The notes: generated from the letters alone by a model not told the origin. A stretch of DNA of 64,000 bases from Rhynochetos jubatus (GCA_027574665.1 CM050650.1:96693086-96757085), one strand, 5' to 3'; positions 13,879 through 27,679 are shown, numbered from the stretch's first letter. Translations and numbers: made by a program.

Positions 13879-14076
13879 GTTTGAACTGTGAGTTTAGGCC
13901 TTGTGAGGCCAGCAATCCCTGTGAGAACGGAGCTGCGTGCATAGAAGAAATGAATTTGGATGTTTTTCCCCTTGGATTCCAGTGTCAGTGTGTGAAGGGC
14001 TTTGCAGGTCCACGTTGTGAGATCAATGTCAATGAGTGCAGTTCTAACCCTTGCCTCCACGGATACTGCTATGACA
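13879..14076 (+). CDS. EYS: EYS coding exon, 198 nt: one full EGF module plus two halves
   Basis: Acceptor CTTTTCAG ends at 13878 and donor GTGAGT starts at 14077. The Gly codon split with the previous exon is completed by GT (13879-13880). The exon then gives LNC (cysteine 6 of the previous module) and a full EGF running from FRPC through NPC, AAC, FQC and QC to PRC. It has an unusually long loop ([11 protein letters not shown]) between the third and fourth cysteines. It ends with the first half of a calcium-binding module, [11 protein letters not shown] and HGYC. CSSNPC is an O-glucose sequon. Length is 2+195+1 nt, phase 1 to phase 1, so the exon is symmetric. The preceding in-frame ATG at 13860 is in the intron and is not a start. 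The loop sequence and the string [17 protein letters not shown] are diagnostic for EYS. Confidence 0.95.
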
Positions 14077-14740
14077 GTGAGTTCATTGTGGTTACTCACT
14101 TTAATGTAGAGCAGTCTTTCTGTTGAAGCGTCTGGAGCTACTGAGCTGCTCTGGGGAGAACAGTGGATAATTTACTGAAATTTAGCTTGTCTGCAGCTCC
14201 ATAGCCAGTATCAGAGGGATTATTTTTGCCAAAATGCCTCAACTCCTGGCACTGGGGTTTGAGTGTTCAGGGGGTCAGAACTGCAGATAATGAGAAATTT
14301 TAATGAGATCTGTGCTGTCTCCTTTGATACCTAAATTAGCCAAAAATATCTTACATTGCGTATACGATGAAGGAATATTCAGGTGCTGAAAAGGAGCTCA
14401 TGGAGCAGATAGGCAGTATATGTCATAATTCTAATGAGTCCAAAAACTGCGTTAAATATGAAACATGCAAACTGGAGTGTCTGTTTACTTAAGTGCCTTC
14501 TGTCACAGAACTGTGTAACTTACTTTTCATTGATAGTTAAATGATTCAGAAGCAACTTGATAAATTACTCTACTATATTCCATCCGGATTGCAAGCTAAG
14601 TTTAGTAGCACCAATTATATATGGAGTACTTACTGGAAAGTTTTAGGGGGCGATTTCCACCCATCAGACACTTTTTATGCTTGCTGAAAAAAAAGATAAT
14701 TTTCAACAAATCTTATCATGCTGGCTGAAAAGCAGAATGA

Positions 14741-15195
14741 CGTCTGGAGGTCATGTAGTCAAACCTGCATGAAGCTGGACAACTAACAGTGCTAGAACAG
14801 ATCAGTCAGGGATTTTTCTAGCTGACTTTTGAAAGCCTCTAAGGGTGGACAGAAATTCCACAAACTATTTGGAACAGCCTATTACACTGATGCACTATTG
14901 TGCTGGTTTCCCGCAGCACAATCCCTTCTGAATGTCCTAAACTGTAACTTTTGTCCATTGCCCCTTAATATATCATCTAACACTACTAAGAGGAATTCAG
15001 TCCTGTTATTTGTGAAACTGCCCATGAAGTTATTGTTATATAGCCCTCTAACTACTAACCCTTCCCTGAAGGGACTGATACAAAGCAAGCCTGGCTGACT
15101 CAAGTTTTCCTCATAGGTTCCATGATTTAAGCACTGAGTAACCATGTTGTCTTTTGCTACAACTCTCTCCTGTTTTCCCCACATCCTTTTCAAAA
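14741..15195 (-). mobile_element. Old CR1 LINE 3' fragment, reverse orientation
   Basis: The + strand reads like the complement of a CR1 3' region. In order it has 'tctggaggtcatgtagtc', 'ttgaaagcctctaagggtgg', 'attccacaaactatttgg', 'gtccattgcccctt', 'ctcataggttccatg' and 'tgctacaactctctcc'. Each is a diverged copy of the standard CR1 tail (ggtcatctagtccaac, ttgaaagtctccaagg, attccacaacctctctgg, and so on). Divergence is high, so the insertion is old. ORFs on both strands here are by-products of the repeat. Confidence 0.8.
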
Positions 15196-15340
15196 TGAGA
15201 AAAATGACTTGAGAATTTATCTGAAATTCACAATTTTTACACAAATTTACAGATCTAATCAACCTATTGGTTTCAGAGGAGATCTTAAAGAACTGACTGC
15301 AAATTACAAAATATATCACTGCTTAAAACTCTCCTACTTA

Positions 15341-15383
15341 AAAACAAACAAACAAACAAACAAACAAACAAACAAACAAAAAA
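15341..15383. repeat. (AAAC)n microsatellite
   Basis: About ten tandem AAAC/CAAA units followed by an A-rich, CAA-rich stretch. Confidence 0.95.
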
Positions 15384-15910
15384 CCAAACTCCCAAAGAAA
15401 CAACAACAAAAACCACAACAGTTTCAATAAGCTTTAAGAATTCTGTCTTTACATAATGGGAATAAGGTGTGTGGCTTCATATTTTATCTAGCAAGGACAA
15501 TTTCTGAACAATTTATAAATGTTTTCTATGTACTCTACATTGGTTCAGAGATACTTTTGAACTGGAATTTAGATGGGCTGCATGAAAGTTCTTCATGCTC
15601 ACAAAGTGCCAGATCTTTGGGGGACAGCTTGTCTTTGTGATGCCTCTGACTTGAGTTGTATCATGTGGACACCTCAGTTACTATGCACTATGTCCACTGG
15701 CTGAAGGAAGCTGGAATTCTGAAGAACTAGGAAGCTCTTAACAGATGAAAGATGTTCCTGCTCTGAAGGACTTAAAGCATTTAATGAATACAATAACAGC
15801 TACCTGTACAGAACAATGGCAGAATAGATTCCCTGGTAAATCTCAGCAATAATGAAGAGTCCAGGGACCTCTTTGGAGTTAAAACAAATGCATGCCTGCA
15901 AGAAGTGCAA

Positions 15911-15935
15911 TTGTTGCTGCTGCTGCTACTGCTAC
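15911..15935. repeat. Short (TGC)n trinucleotide run
   Basis: TTG TTG CTG CTG CTG CTG CTA CTG CTA: an interrupted CTG/TGC tract of about eight units in intron B. Confidence 0.8.
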
Positions 15936-16122
15936 CGAGATCATTATATGGACATAGCACTGTAAAGATTCCTCTCCATTTGGATCATTAATGGTGAAAA
16001 AGGGAGAAGATTCTTATTGTTAGATTGTCAAGATTAAAATGTAGCACGAAAGTACATCATAGGTTGAGCTGCCAAATTCAAATTAACCAAGTTTGCATTT
16101 ACTGTAGGGGTATAATATCTTT

Positions 16123-16150
16123 AAAAAAAAAAAAAAAACAACAAAAAAAA
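16123..16150. repeat. A-rich low-complexity run
   Basis: A run of about 16 A, then CAACA, then 8 A. No element body is recognised beside it. Confidence 0.85.
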
Positions 16151-16527
16151 TGCTTAACTACCCCATCTCATTCACTCACAATATTATAAATAAAATCTTT
16201 TGTACTTTTGTACAGTTTTGTGATAAAAAAATTACTCATTAGCTTGTATGATGCCATTACTTTTTCAGAATCTAGTAATGGGTCATTGGTTTATAATTCT
16301 TATGTCAAAATGTTTGAATTGTTTAAATGAAATGCAGTACATGAATCTGCTTTCATATTAAAAAGCTGTTTTGAGACATTATATTACATTTTTTTCATTT
16401 TTTAACATGTCTGCACCTCTTAGGTAAAGCCAGTTCAAATATTTTCCATATAACTGTAACTTAATTTTACTACATTCAGTTGTCCTTCTAAAAGATACTT
16501 GGTACTAAAATACTATGTCTGTTACAG

Positions 16528-16649
16528 TTGTCGATGGATTCTATTGTTTGTGCAACCCAGGATATGCAGGACTGATATGTGACCAGGACATTGATGACTG
16601 CGTAGTCAATGCTTGTGAACACAATTCTACGTGTGTTGATCTACATCTG
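16528..16649 (+). CDS. EYS: EYS coding exon, 122 nt: second half of one cbEGF and first half of the next
   Basis: Acceptor GTTACAG ends at 16527. The first two bases TT complete an Ile codon begun by A at 14076, giving DIVDGFYC across the junction. The exon supplies cysteines 4 to 6 (FYC, LC, LIC) of the module begun in the previous exon, then a new calcium-binding module with DQDIDDC, NAC and STC. CYDIVDGFYC, which spans the junction, fits the Asp beta-hydroxylation consensus. CEHNSTC carries both an N-glycan sequon (NST) and an O-fucose sequon. The exon ends in frame after CTG (Leu) at 16649, and the donor is the weaker GTTAGT. Length is 2+120 nt, phase 1 to phase 0. The ATG at 16515 lies in the intron and is not a start codon. 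Confidence 0.95.
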
Positions 16650-19600
16650 GTTAGTAAAGAACACTATTTAATTAAAATGATTGTTAAACTTTCCTCCTAT
16701 AATCTGTAGCAATGTTATTGTGAGTTCTAAATCTCCACTGAATCCTGTCAAGAGTTATAATCATGCTTTCAAGACACTGTTTTTTGTCTATTTGTAATGA
16801 TAGAGGCAGTGGGGAAGAGAAATGGTTTTATCATTTAAAAGCAGTTATTAAATCAACATGGTTATTTGGGGAATTCAAAAGGAGCAGAATATTTTCAACT
16901 AGTTGTGTTTATGGCCTCATTATAAGTGACAGGAATGCTCATTTACATCAATGACACTGGCTTCAAAGGGACTTAAAAAATATCTTACCCCAAAAAATGT
17001 CTTTATCTTAAGTACTTAGCATTTATTTTCAAAATTCTTCAGCTGTATTAGTTTGTGAAACATGAGAAGTGTTAAAAATAACTTCTTTCTCCTCAGAAAG
17101 AAAAAACATTCTATCAATTGAGTCCTTCTTGGGAGGAAAGGAAAAGACAGACGTTCACAATGTGTTAACTTCAACACCAGAGGTGGCCCATGTTCTGTGT
17201 CGCCCCCTCCAGGAATCTGTCCAAAACAACTAATTTGTTTTCAATGTACACAATAGGGACACTAAGAAACTTTCAGACTGATAGAGAAATTGAGGGTGCT
17301 TAAAAAATAATTGAAGAAAGGTCAGCTTGTTTTCCTTCTTCTAGTTTCTCCTGCGTGTTTCTGAGAATATAAAACTAATAAAATGTTAAAGCCAGGAATT
17401 CAGATTAATATGAAGATGCCTAAATCTAGTTGTCTATGTATGGTCTGAGATAAGCATCTAAGCTCCCACCAAAGACTCTAGAATCCTAGAGTCAGAGAAT
17501 CCTGTTTCAGAGAAAGTCTGGCATTAAAAAAATCTGACCTATGTGGATTCAGTTACTATCTACAGAAAATAAATACTGTAGAAACTTAATGTCAAGGTGT
17601 CATTTTAGATCTTGCATTTCATCTTTTTCAGACCTCGATGACTTTCTCAACATAGTTTACCTATGTTGTCAACATTACAGTAAGCATTCATACTAAAGTG
17701 TTCATTTTGATGCTAGTTAATGCACAGATTAAAAAATATTTGGGTTTTTTGGCAATTTTGGAGTAATATAATTTTGTGCTCAAAACAAGAAGAAAATTAA
17801 TACAAAATGGGCTCTGCTATATTGAAAAGTTAATATCAGTATATTTTTAAGACAAGAAATAGGGAATGGCTAGTAGTTTTATTTTTCTATAGCAATAATA
17901 ATGTATTGTTAGTCAATATTTATATTTTCTCCTCTATTCTTTTCTATAGTATATTTATGTAAAATAAATTTCTAATATAAGTTTCTGAAATAACTTTCAT
18001 GTGGATCATTTTTTAAGTTGAATGCAGGAAGGCGGATAAAACTCTCTCACTAAGTGATTGCATTATTCAGTTTATATGCGACTCTATTATTCCACATACA
18101 ATGTTCTTATTGTATCCAGTATCAGAGAGTACTGAATTTCTTCTACATCAAATGATGCCATTTTATACATCCAGATTCCTCAGTGATGGATGCAAAGAGG
18201 ATTAATGAATTAACATATATATTCATAAAAACTCAAAAAGACATATTTCCTCTTTTTCTTCAACAAGCGAAGCTGTAAAAGAACAGATATTGAGATAACA
18301 ATCCCCTAGAGAATGCGTTTTTTAGACTTAAAGGGTCTCCTCCTCCTCTATAAGGTAATAAACTGGAGGATGGGGAAAAACTGAGGCATAGTCATGGAAG
18401 ACTTAATAACAGATGTAGATCTCAGGAGTTTCATAATTTCTCCATGAAATACAATTTTCTTCCAAAGATATATTACAGTGGCCTTATTATACAAGTCAAG
18501 GACCACAGATCTTAATGTGAGAAGGAATTCCAATATACGCATTAATTGCAACATATACCTCACAGCCTTTACCTTGGCTCTCCAGGCAGTGGATGGAATT
18601 AAGCAATTGGACCGTGGGATGAGATCAGGTTAGGTGAAGTACAGAGCTGAATGACACAACTGCATCAGACTAAGGAGGTTTTGATTTTCTACTGCACCTG
18701 AGAATTCCAGACAACCAAGAGCTACTATATACCAGATGTGCTGGTTTTACCAGCTCATTTGTAAAATCTGTCTGTAGAATATTTATGTGAGTTATTTATA
18801 TTGGTCAATCCCACGAAGGATGCAATCTCCTTCATTCTGATACAACCAAAGGTTCTAAATGACTCTAGCTACTATACTGTAAGGGATTAGTCTTTCTTTC
18901 TGGGTGACATATTCAGAATTTTAAGGTTTCTCTATGATAAAGATTCTCAATACCATAAAATTTCCAGTGCTAATGTAAGACACATAGTGGGCACCAGCAA
19001 GAAGGATAAAAATACAAAGTGTTTTCTTAACTAACTATAGAGAGAAGTGGGGACACAGAAATTGTATTCGCAAGATTCTAAGAGTGGAGTGCTCCAAGAC
19101 TGTATTTCAAATGAAAGGACAAATAGTTATAACTGAGGACTCAAAAGTCACTACATCGGAGTTGCTTAAATAAAATTTAGGATGTCTGCTGTTTATTCAG
19201 TTCCCAAATATGTTCATAGTGAGGCGGCTGGGCGTTACATTAGCTGTACGCAATGTGAAGGAAATAGTGTGTTATGTAGTGGCAAACAGACATACAGATT
19301 TAACAGAGGATTTTTTAAAAAGGAAAGAATTTATCTTACCGACACACCTACTTCCATCTATCTTAAACAATGTGTGACAAATTACAAAGTGCTTTTCTAT
19401 AGAAGTGTGATGGAAGAAGAACTGATTATACCTATGGCAACTAATCTCAGACATGAGTAAGATGAGCCAATTAGAGTAGGCCCTTCGTTAGGTTGTCCAG
19501 GTCAGCAAAAATTAAAACCTGGTAATACTTTTAGTACTATTAGAACAAATGCTTATCCTATACATTCTCAATCATTCGTCAGCTCAACCAGAATTAGAAT

Positions 19601-22600
19601 TGCCATCTTATTTTGTAGCCTGGCTATAAAAAAATTAATTAAGGTAATGAAAAAGTAGATTGATGCTGGGAAAGCTGATCAGACACTAGTCTCCCTTCAT
19701 AATACATTTTTTTAAATTATGAAAACTCCTTATTAAGATCTGTCTAATTAAGTGATTTCATTTTTACTGTAGTAAGAAACACTTGGCCAGTCCTATGTAA
19801 CACAGTGTGAAATATCAGATTTACATGCATGTATAAATAGTTCAATTGTTCAGTCAAACTGATAGATCAAAGTAATATGATAGGAGTGTGAGAATGTTTG
19901 AAAGGCTGTAGTGTTGTCACTGCAAAAGAAATGGGTTCAGTCCTCAGTAACTGAGGAAAATAGAAGGGGTGAAGCTTTTTGAATTCACTGTATAAGTAAT
20001 GAATAAAACCAGAATAAAAGTGAAAGATATAAAGAGTAAAATATCTTGCCAAACAAGCTAGTAAACAGTAAGTGAAATAAATTATTGGAATATTAACTTT
20101 GGGCTGTGCTTATGATGAGGCAGTGTTTACCCAGAGTAATTTGTACATTATTCTAAAAAAAAGTTAAAATAATTAATTAGGGACATTGGCCTCAATCATT
20201 ATTATAAGATCAGATGGAGTATATATTCTATATAACATAAAACGTTATTTTGGGGTATTTGCATTTCAAAAAAAGTAATAGTAGCTTCACAGCACCTCTG
20301 ACATAGTTTTTTGCTTGTACTGTTCAGTATGTCAAAATATAATGCAGATCCTGTCACTGTAGTGCATATGTATATCCATACAGCAAATTGTGATAGATGT
20401 TTCTTCAGAGCTTTGTTTCTGGAAGCTATTAGTTCTTTATACTTACCACATAGTAAATTAAAACATATAAACTGTAGGTAAGGTTATAGTTGTTATAGTG
20501 CTTTTATTTGCAATTCCATATCCTCCTTATGGTTAACTGTTTATCACTACTTGATTTAAGCCACAATTATTTCCCTTTCAATAAAATGTAATGTTATAGA
20601 AATAAGTTCTCCAATAAGAGAAGATCCTGTCAATTTGAAACTAAAGAAGCAATGTTTACTTGTTTGGTTCCTGATTTCAAAGTGGCATAAAAAAAAGAAC
20701 TCATGACAAGGTGAAATTCAGTAATTCAGGTCTTTTAGGAACTTAAATCTTTGGTTGTAGAGAAGGTGTATGTAACGGATGGAAAGATAATACTTTCCAA
20801 TTTTTTTCTTTTACAGAAAAAGTATCAAAGTTGACAGGAGGTCTATTCCACAGATCGTATTTCAAGAGCATAACGCAGAGTAGGTTAGTTCATTACATAA
20901 ATTGTGAAAGGAGAATTAATTGAAAGGAACTCTGGCATTGAGAATTAAGGCAGAATGTAGTAATTAAGTGGAATCTGTTTATGATACTCAGAAAGAAATT
21001 AGTCACGTCTTAGGACTAACCTAAGATAATTTCCTAAATTTGTCATCCACCCTTAATTTCTGTTTAAAACAGAATCTTCTGTAGATTCTGTTTCAAATGA
21101 GAGGATGAAAAAGAATCATCGCCAAAGCATAATTTATTTTAGAACATACAGAGATGATGAAGCTATGATGAAGCAACTCAAGGAGGCTCTTCCTCCTAGC
21201 TGATACTAAAATGACAATAAAGACTAGATAGACTTACATCAATGAAAAATTTCCAGATTTCTGTGGAAGTGGAAATTCTCTAAGGTCTCAATAAAGCAAA
21301 CAAATCCTGACACTGATATTGGTCTGAAACAATACCTCAGTTTATCTAAAGGTCAGACCACATACCATGAATAGCATACAGTATATAACAAGTAATAAGC
21401 TCTTAACAGTTCCCAGGTCACATAAATTCGAGTTGTACGTGACTTGAACTTATGCACTGACTTCACTGAGAGAATCCATGTGCTGAAACTGTGAATGTGC
21501 TGTTTGACAAATCAGTTGCAGATTACCAATTACACATCCCAGAAAACAGCTATACAGCAGCTAGAGATCACTTAAGAAACTAGCAACCACAGCAGTACTT
21601 CTGCAAAGTGATACTGCTAATACAACACACTGTGCTGCCCTGAAGATTTTACTTGCCATTCCTGATATATTTCATCTTCCACCTACATTTGGTGAAAAAA
21701 AAGAATGGTGTCTTCATAATCCTTCAACAAAAGTTTTTTTGAAAAAGGTACAGTGAAACAACTCCCTTCTCTGCCTTGTACTACAAAGCTAGTGGATATA
21801 GCAGTACACACACTGAAAACAATCATTATGGGTTGTACTCCTTTATGCTCTAATAAGTCCAGTTGAGTCAGAGAAACTGCAATGCACAAAATTAACTATT
21901 GATTTACTGACTTAAGATAATGTTCTTAATATTGATCCATGGAATTATACATTGCTTGGATAAAGTGATTATGATGTCTTATGCCTTACTCATCTAATTG
22001 AAAGTTGAAGTCAGCAAATAAGCATCAACTTTCCATTTGTTTTATTTATTACATTGTTTTTAAACGTTTTATTTGATTTTTTTGAAGGAAATTGCAGACA
22101 TATACGAAAATTCTTAGCTTTAACCAACAATGTCAGTAAATACCATAGGAGTCAAAGCTTTCTATTGTTTTTTTCATAAACTGAATTTGAAATACTCTAC
22201 GGAACTGAACAAAACTGTTACAAAGTGGAGGAAAGAAAGATTAAGAGGAAGTGAAAAATGGACTTTTCCATGAGACCTGTGAACAGATGGCAAATCAATG
22301 TGATAAAGATACAGGAAGGTGGTCCCAGATGGTGTACTGTGACTTCTGCCAGCAGTGAGGAGGCTGGACAGAGAAATCAGCAACAGCAGGGAAAGAAGTG
22401 AAGAACTTCACAACATAAGGAACAGGCTGGAGAACTGTGGCCTGTTTGTGGAAAGCATAACCCTAAACTTGATTTTTGCATGATACAGAGACTAACATTT
22501 TGCTTGAGGTGAGATATAATGTGTTTTTACCTTCAAAATCATTAAAAGACTGGCAGTGGTTTTGTACTAACTTGGGACTACACAAACTTAATTGACTCAT

Positions 22601-25156
22601 AAGGAAGAGAATTTGACAAAAAAGGATTTAGCTGCAGATAATTGGATACAGTAAATTGTCTTTAGTAGTTTTACAGAGAAGGTGACAGAAGGATATGGGT
22701 CTTCAAGGAAATTACTCTGAAATAACTTAAACAGTGAAATTTACAGGTCATCAATCAGTCTTTGAAAACTCCCCACATACATGTCTTTACCATACAGCAA
22801 ACAAGAATTAAGATTAAATTTATTTTTCAGTAAAAGGGTGATGAACTAATCCATTTACTGTGAGATAAGTCTGAGCATCAGGACAGTTACTGAAAAGGAT
22901 CTCTCAGACAGTAATTTCACACCCCCATTTTCATTGCAATAAGTCGTTGTCTCTAAAGTCAAGCCAGATGCTTCTGGGTAGGAATTTTTAAGCCTCATCT
23001 ACACTGTGCTCAGAGAAGAGCATTGTTCATTTTCTCATTATATATTTTTGTGACATTTGTAGTCAAAGTAGCTAAATATCTTGCAACTATTTATTTTTAA
23101 TTTAAAAAACAACTCCTGTTGGTTTCAGTTGCAGGTGTTCAGTGTTCAGCTACTCTGAAAATCACACCTTACACTGAAAATTCAGAAACAAAGAAAAGGA
23201 GGAATTACTTTCTAAAAGTATGATTTTGTATAATTTCTATAAGGGAACATTCAACCAAAACCATAAAACTAACTTCTTTTCCTGCTTTTCTTCTTTATTG
23301 TAAGTACAAATGAACAGAAACAAACATATTTCCCTTTACTGCACCTCTAAAGCAGACCACTTTCCTCATACACACATGTAATTCATGTTATTTAGGTGGA
23401 AGTCAGCTAAATCTAATGTTTCATAAAAAAAACTTAATTCTGGTACTTCTTAAGTTTTGAGTGTCTTTGATTTTGTCAATCCTGCATTATATTTATATAT
23501 ATAGCATATACTTTCACATAAAATAATTGTGATGGATCCAAGTCATGGTAAAGAAATAATTTTCTATCATTCACATAGTAGAATTTTTTAACTCTTAAAT
23601 GTGAGCAGATGCTACATATATTGGCAGTAGTTTCTGAAAAGCACTCAACTCTGGTCTTGTTCTGCTCCCACCATAGCTGACAGAAAATCTTACTGACTTC
23701 AAAGCTCCAGCAGCCAAATACACTCTAATTTAAGGGTCAGAATTTTGTGTAGTGGCTGACACTCGATGCATATTACCCCTTGTCAAGCAAATTTTTACCT
23801 TTTTATGCAAAGGGGAAAAAAAAATCCAGAATATTATCCAAAGATTGTTTTCTTCATAAGTGCAATATTAAAGGACTTAAAAATTTAGGATCTAAAGTAC
23901 CTCTGAATCCATGTTTGCTTTCCTCTTTATCTGATTCCCACAAAATATTTGTATTTCTGAAAACAGATTACATTTTACCCAAGGATAGCAAGTCTCCACT
24001 GTATGCAAATTTGCCTACATTATCACCTCTTCTCCAAGATCTTCATAAAGGGGAAAGCATCTGACACTTAACTATAGAGGCACTGCTGGGTGCTGTTATA
24101 ATAAACTAATAATCAAACATCAAACAAAACCAAGTCTTCTGATAATCCTTCCCTGACAATATGATTCATTGATTCTACACTACCAGTTGTACTAATTACT
24201 GTGCTGTGGTCAACAGGGAGTTTGCTATTTGGGCACCTTGAAAGAAGCTTACTATTCTTTATCAGTACCTTGATGCCCTTAGGCTACTTACCTAATGATC
24301 TTTTGATCGTCGCCTTTGGTTGTCTTTTTCAGAAATCACATTCAGTTTTGGATGTAGTGTTGTCCATTTTCAGTCCAAGATTGGTTCAAGAAAAACATTT
24401 ATACTGAAAATTTTATATTCTAAAGCAAAGAACTGAGCTGGTAATAGTAGGGAAAATGTCAAAATGACTGTACAGCAAGATATTTTTCCAGTTCCAAAGG
24501 ATTAGCAAGGCAAACGCAGGTCTGTTTACAGAATGAATTGAGACACATGCTACTGTTTCAATACTAGAAGAGAATAAAATTGAAAACAAAATGTTCTTCA
24601 TAAATGTCCTTTAAGTTGTATAAAAGTATTTACTTTGGAGTTTATATATGAGGGAAAATGCATATATAAGCATAGGGGTGGACTGTCATATGTGCAAGTG
24701 TCTGGTTCTAGGAATGTTCCCATTGACTTCAGCAGGTTTCCATAAGAAACAGGATCCAATATTATTTCTCAGGTCCTGAGAATATTCGGGCCTTTGTGTT
24801 GCTGCATTGGAGTCCTACTATAAAGACAAATGTCCTCTGAAGCTACAAAGATCCTTTACACTGCATTCATTACTGCATTCATTTCACTTCACACAGCCTT
24901 TCAAGCCCTACAGTATTTTCACTCTGAAAAGAAATTCCACCTGGGTGAATCAAAACCATTTTATATATGTAATGGGAGCGGTTTTCTCTTTGCCTTAAAG
25001 AATATGATAAAGTTTTGTACCTGTCTCAAACTGCATTTCTAGAGAAAGTTTGCATGTTACTCCCACTCCATCAATTGGAGTTTAGACTATGGTGTCTCTT
25101 CCATAACAAAGTATGTTCTGAAGGAATAAAGAACAGCCTCTTCTTCCTGTTTGATT

Positions 25157-25170
25157 AAAAAAAAAAAAAA
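25157..25170. repeat. Poly(A) run
   Basis: Fourteen A residues after GATT. No element body is recognised upstream. Confidence 0.85.
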
Positions 25171-27679
25171 CCAGTGAAATATTTCAGATTAAATATGTAC
25201 AACAGATAACTTTTTTAATCTACTTATGTTTGTCATCCACAAACTAGCAGGTCATTTGCTAATTTTAATAGATCTCTCTAGCTGCTAACCTCTATTTAGA
25301 ACTACCTTCAGACTTGTGAAAACTATTTGGCACTCAGCATGAAAAATAGCTCAGAGAAGGAATAGTTACCCCATTTTTTTAGTTACTTTCAAGTTCTGTG
25401 TCTGCCCTCCTTTAGATTTTAAAACTGTTCCAGGGACTCTGACTGAAAAACTGTGAGTGAAAAGGCAAGCTTTTGGACTCCTTTTACACTGACTAAGTGC
25501 TTGTAAAGGCATACAAGAATGGGCACTAACAGTGAGATTTTGGCATGAGAGTTTTTTATGGCGGGGTACATACCTAGAGTAGCATGTGTATGGAAAGCAC
25601 ATCTGGAAGAACTGTACTTGCAGGAGGATGTTACCATTTGTTTTCTTAACAAATTATATTCTTTATATTGTTTAAAGGCTCTGAAAAATATCATGTTCTA
25701 ACGAATCTCGCTAGAAGACCTTTCTCAATTCCATTATACTGTTCTAATCTCACTAGTGAGGACAGATTTTCATAGCAAGAAAAAACAAACCTTCTTAACA
25801 TATATGTGGAGCTTAAATATCTTGAAGCATTGTTTATCAACAATAATTAATAAACATTGACTTATAGCTGTTATTGTGTTGCTGATCCACTTAAATTTGT
25901 TCAGTCCTTACTAAGCTGTTGTCGTATACAGATTTCACTGTATCACTGTTTATTGACATTTCTAAATCATCACATTGAATACCTTTTCTCCATGCTGAAA
26001 AGCTTCTCTCTGAATAACCAGTTCTGATATCCTGTATGCCATGCACCCAGTCAATGAACTTTGTTGTTTCAACTGGTTCTGACTTTCCCCTTGATCAAGA
26101 TACTGTTTTATTGCACAGTACTATACCTATATAAAAAAGGTATTGCCAATCCATGTGAAAATGATGTTTTTACCAGATTAAATAAGATCTTTTCCTAAAT
26201 GAAATGAAATTAAATAAAATAATCAAAAAGCCTATATGTATAAACTGATTCAACAACGGAGAATAGAGTAACCTTTTTATTAAGAAATATGCTTTGCAGA
26301 ATCAAGTTATCTAGAATTTTCACAATCTGACTTTGCAGACTTAAATTAATAAGTACATGGTATAACTTAAGGGGTTTATGAGAGATTAGTCTCACACGTA
26401 GTCAGCTAAATGGTTATTTTAATGTTACAAAGTCTATACTGTGATAAGGTTCTTGCTCACAGTTCTGAATTTCATTCATAAGTGGTGGATACATCCTTAG
26501 CTAATTCGAGACCAACCCAGTTTTCTTGCGCCAAATTCCTCTGTGGACAAATGTTTGCCATATCCACTTCTTTTTCCTGCTTCATTCTGTGCCACAGTCC
26601 TAGTAAAGGATGTTTTGTTTAAACCATATAATTTCTATTTGTTTCTAGCTTGTAAGTCATAAGTAAAAATGAGCAAGAAATCCTTTAAAGCCCAGATCCT
26701 TTCAAGTGTCTTGTAGGATATGTTTACATTAGCATTTTAGTTTGTATTACAAGAACACTTCTGAAGGAAGTATCCCATCTGCGTTCACTTACCACATATA
26801 ATTTGCACCGTGGAGAAAACTTGAATGTTGCAAACAGGATTTCCCTTGGATGAAACTAAATCAGTAAATGCTCTCCACACATGCATATAATGAGCTCCAA
26901 TCAATGATTTTCAGTTCATGGGTTTAGATAAAAAATATTTTAAACTAAAACCCTCAGAACTCAGGTAAGGTGGATGTTAGGTTCTCAGTGTCACTAGTTT
27001 TCAGATTTGTTGCCATGGCTCATTGATTGTGTAGATGTAGTCAGGCATTTGAAACAGTGAAAATATAACACAATTCAGTCAGCCTGGTTTCATTATATTA
27101 CATAATATTTTCTTTTTAATATAAATAATTTACATAAATTTTATGCCATGGAGGTTTTAGGGTATACATCATTTGATATATATGTGCCAATACATTTGTT
27201 TGGCCACAGTTATTGTTACAAAGTAAATTATGTCATCCAGTCTAGCAATGTTTTACTCCGTATGTGCGTAGCACGTACCTTCAAACGTTTAAAATGATGG
27301 TTAAATTTAAGCCATGTAATTGCTGAAAAACCGTGTGAAAATGAAGTTTACTTCATGAAGTCCATTTCTCCTAAAATGTACTGACAATATAGCAGTTCTA
27401 TATATACATTTGGCACTGAGTTACTTGTCATAAGAGCCAGTTGTTCTTATTTCTGTATTTTATCTATCCTCTTTCAGAGATAACTTTTAAAAGCAAACTC
27501 TATTAAAGATACAGTCTGGTTATATGTACGCTGTTATATTCAGTTAACATGAAAACCTGAAATATGCTGAGATATTGCCCAGAAAAAGTAATTTTCAGGT
27601 TTAATGTCTAGTATTTTATTCTTTTAGAAAACAACTGACTCTAAGAGCACTAGGAAAACATTACATTCATTCTTCTGAG

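Larger units (their letters stand above)
14077..16527 (+). other. EYS: Intron B of EYS (2.45 kb)
   Basis: Consensus donor GTGAGT at 14077 and acceptor CTGTTACAG ending at 16527. It contains an old reverse-strand CR1 (about 14741-15195), an AAAC microsatellite (15341-15383), a short TGC run (15911-15935) and an A-rich run (16123-16150). Nothing else is recognised. Confidence 0.85.

Noticed and set aside
13875..14099. - strand open frame opposite the 198-nt exon
   Set aside because: Antisense shadow of the EYS exon; the + strand has matching splice sites and a family-specific cysteine pattern.
14882..15319. 145-codon - strand frame
   Set aside because: Its larger part falls in the old reverse-strand CR1 at 14741-15195; no protein similarity is recognisable.
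15341..15383. CRISPR-like array from regular repeats
   Set aside because: These are simple AAAC microsatellite units with no spacers, in an animal intron; no CRISPR array exists in the window.
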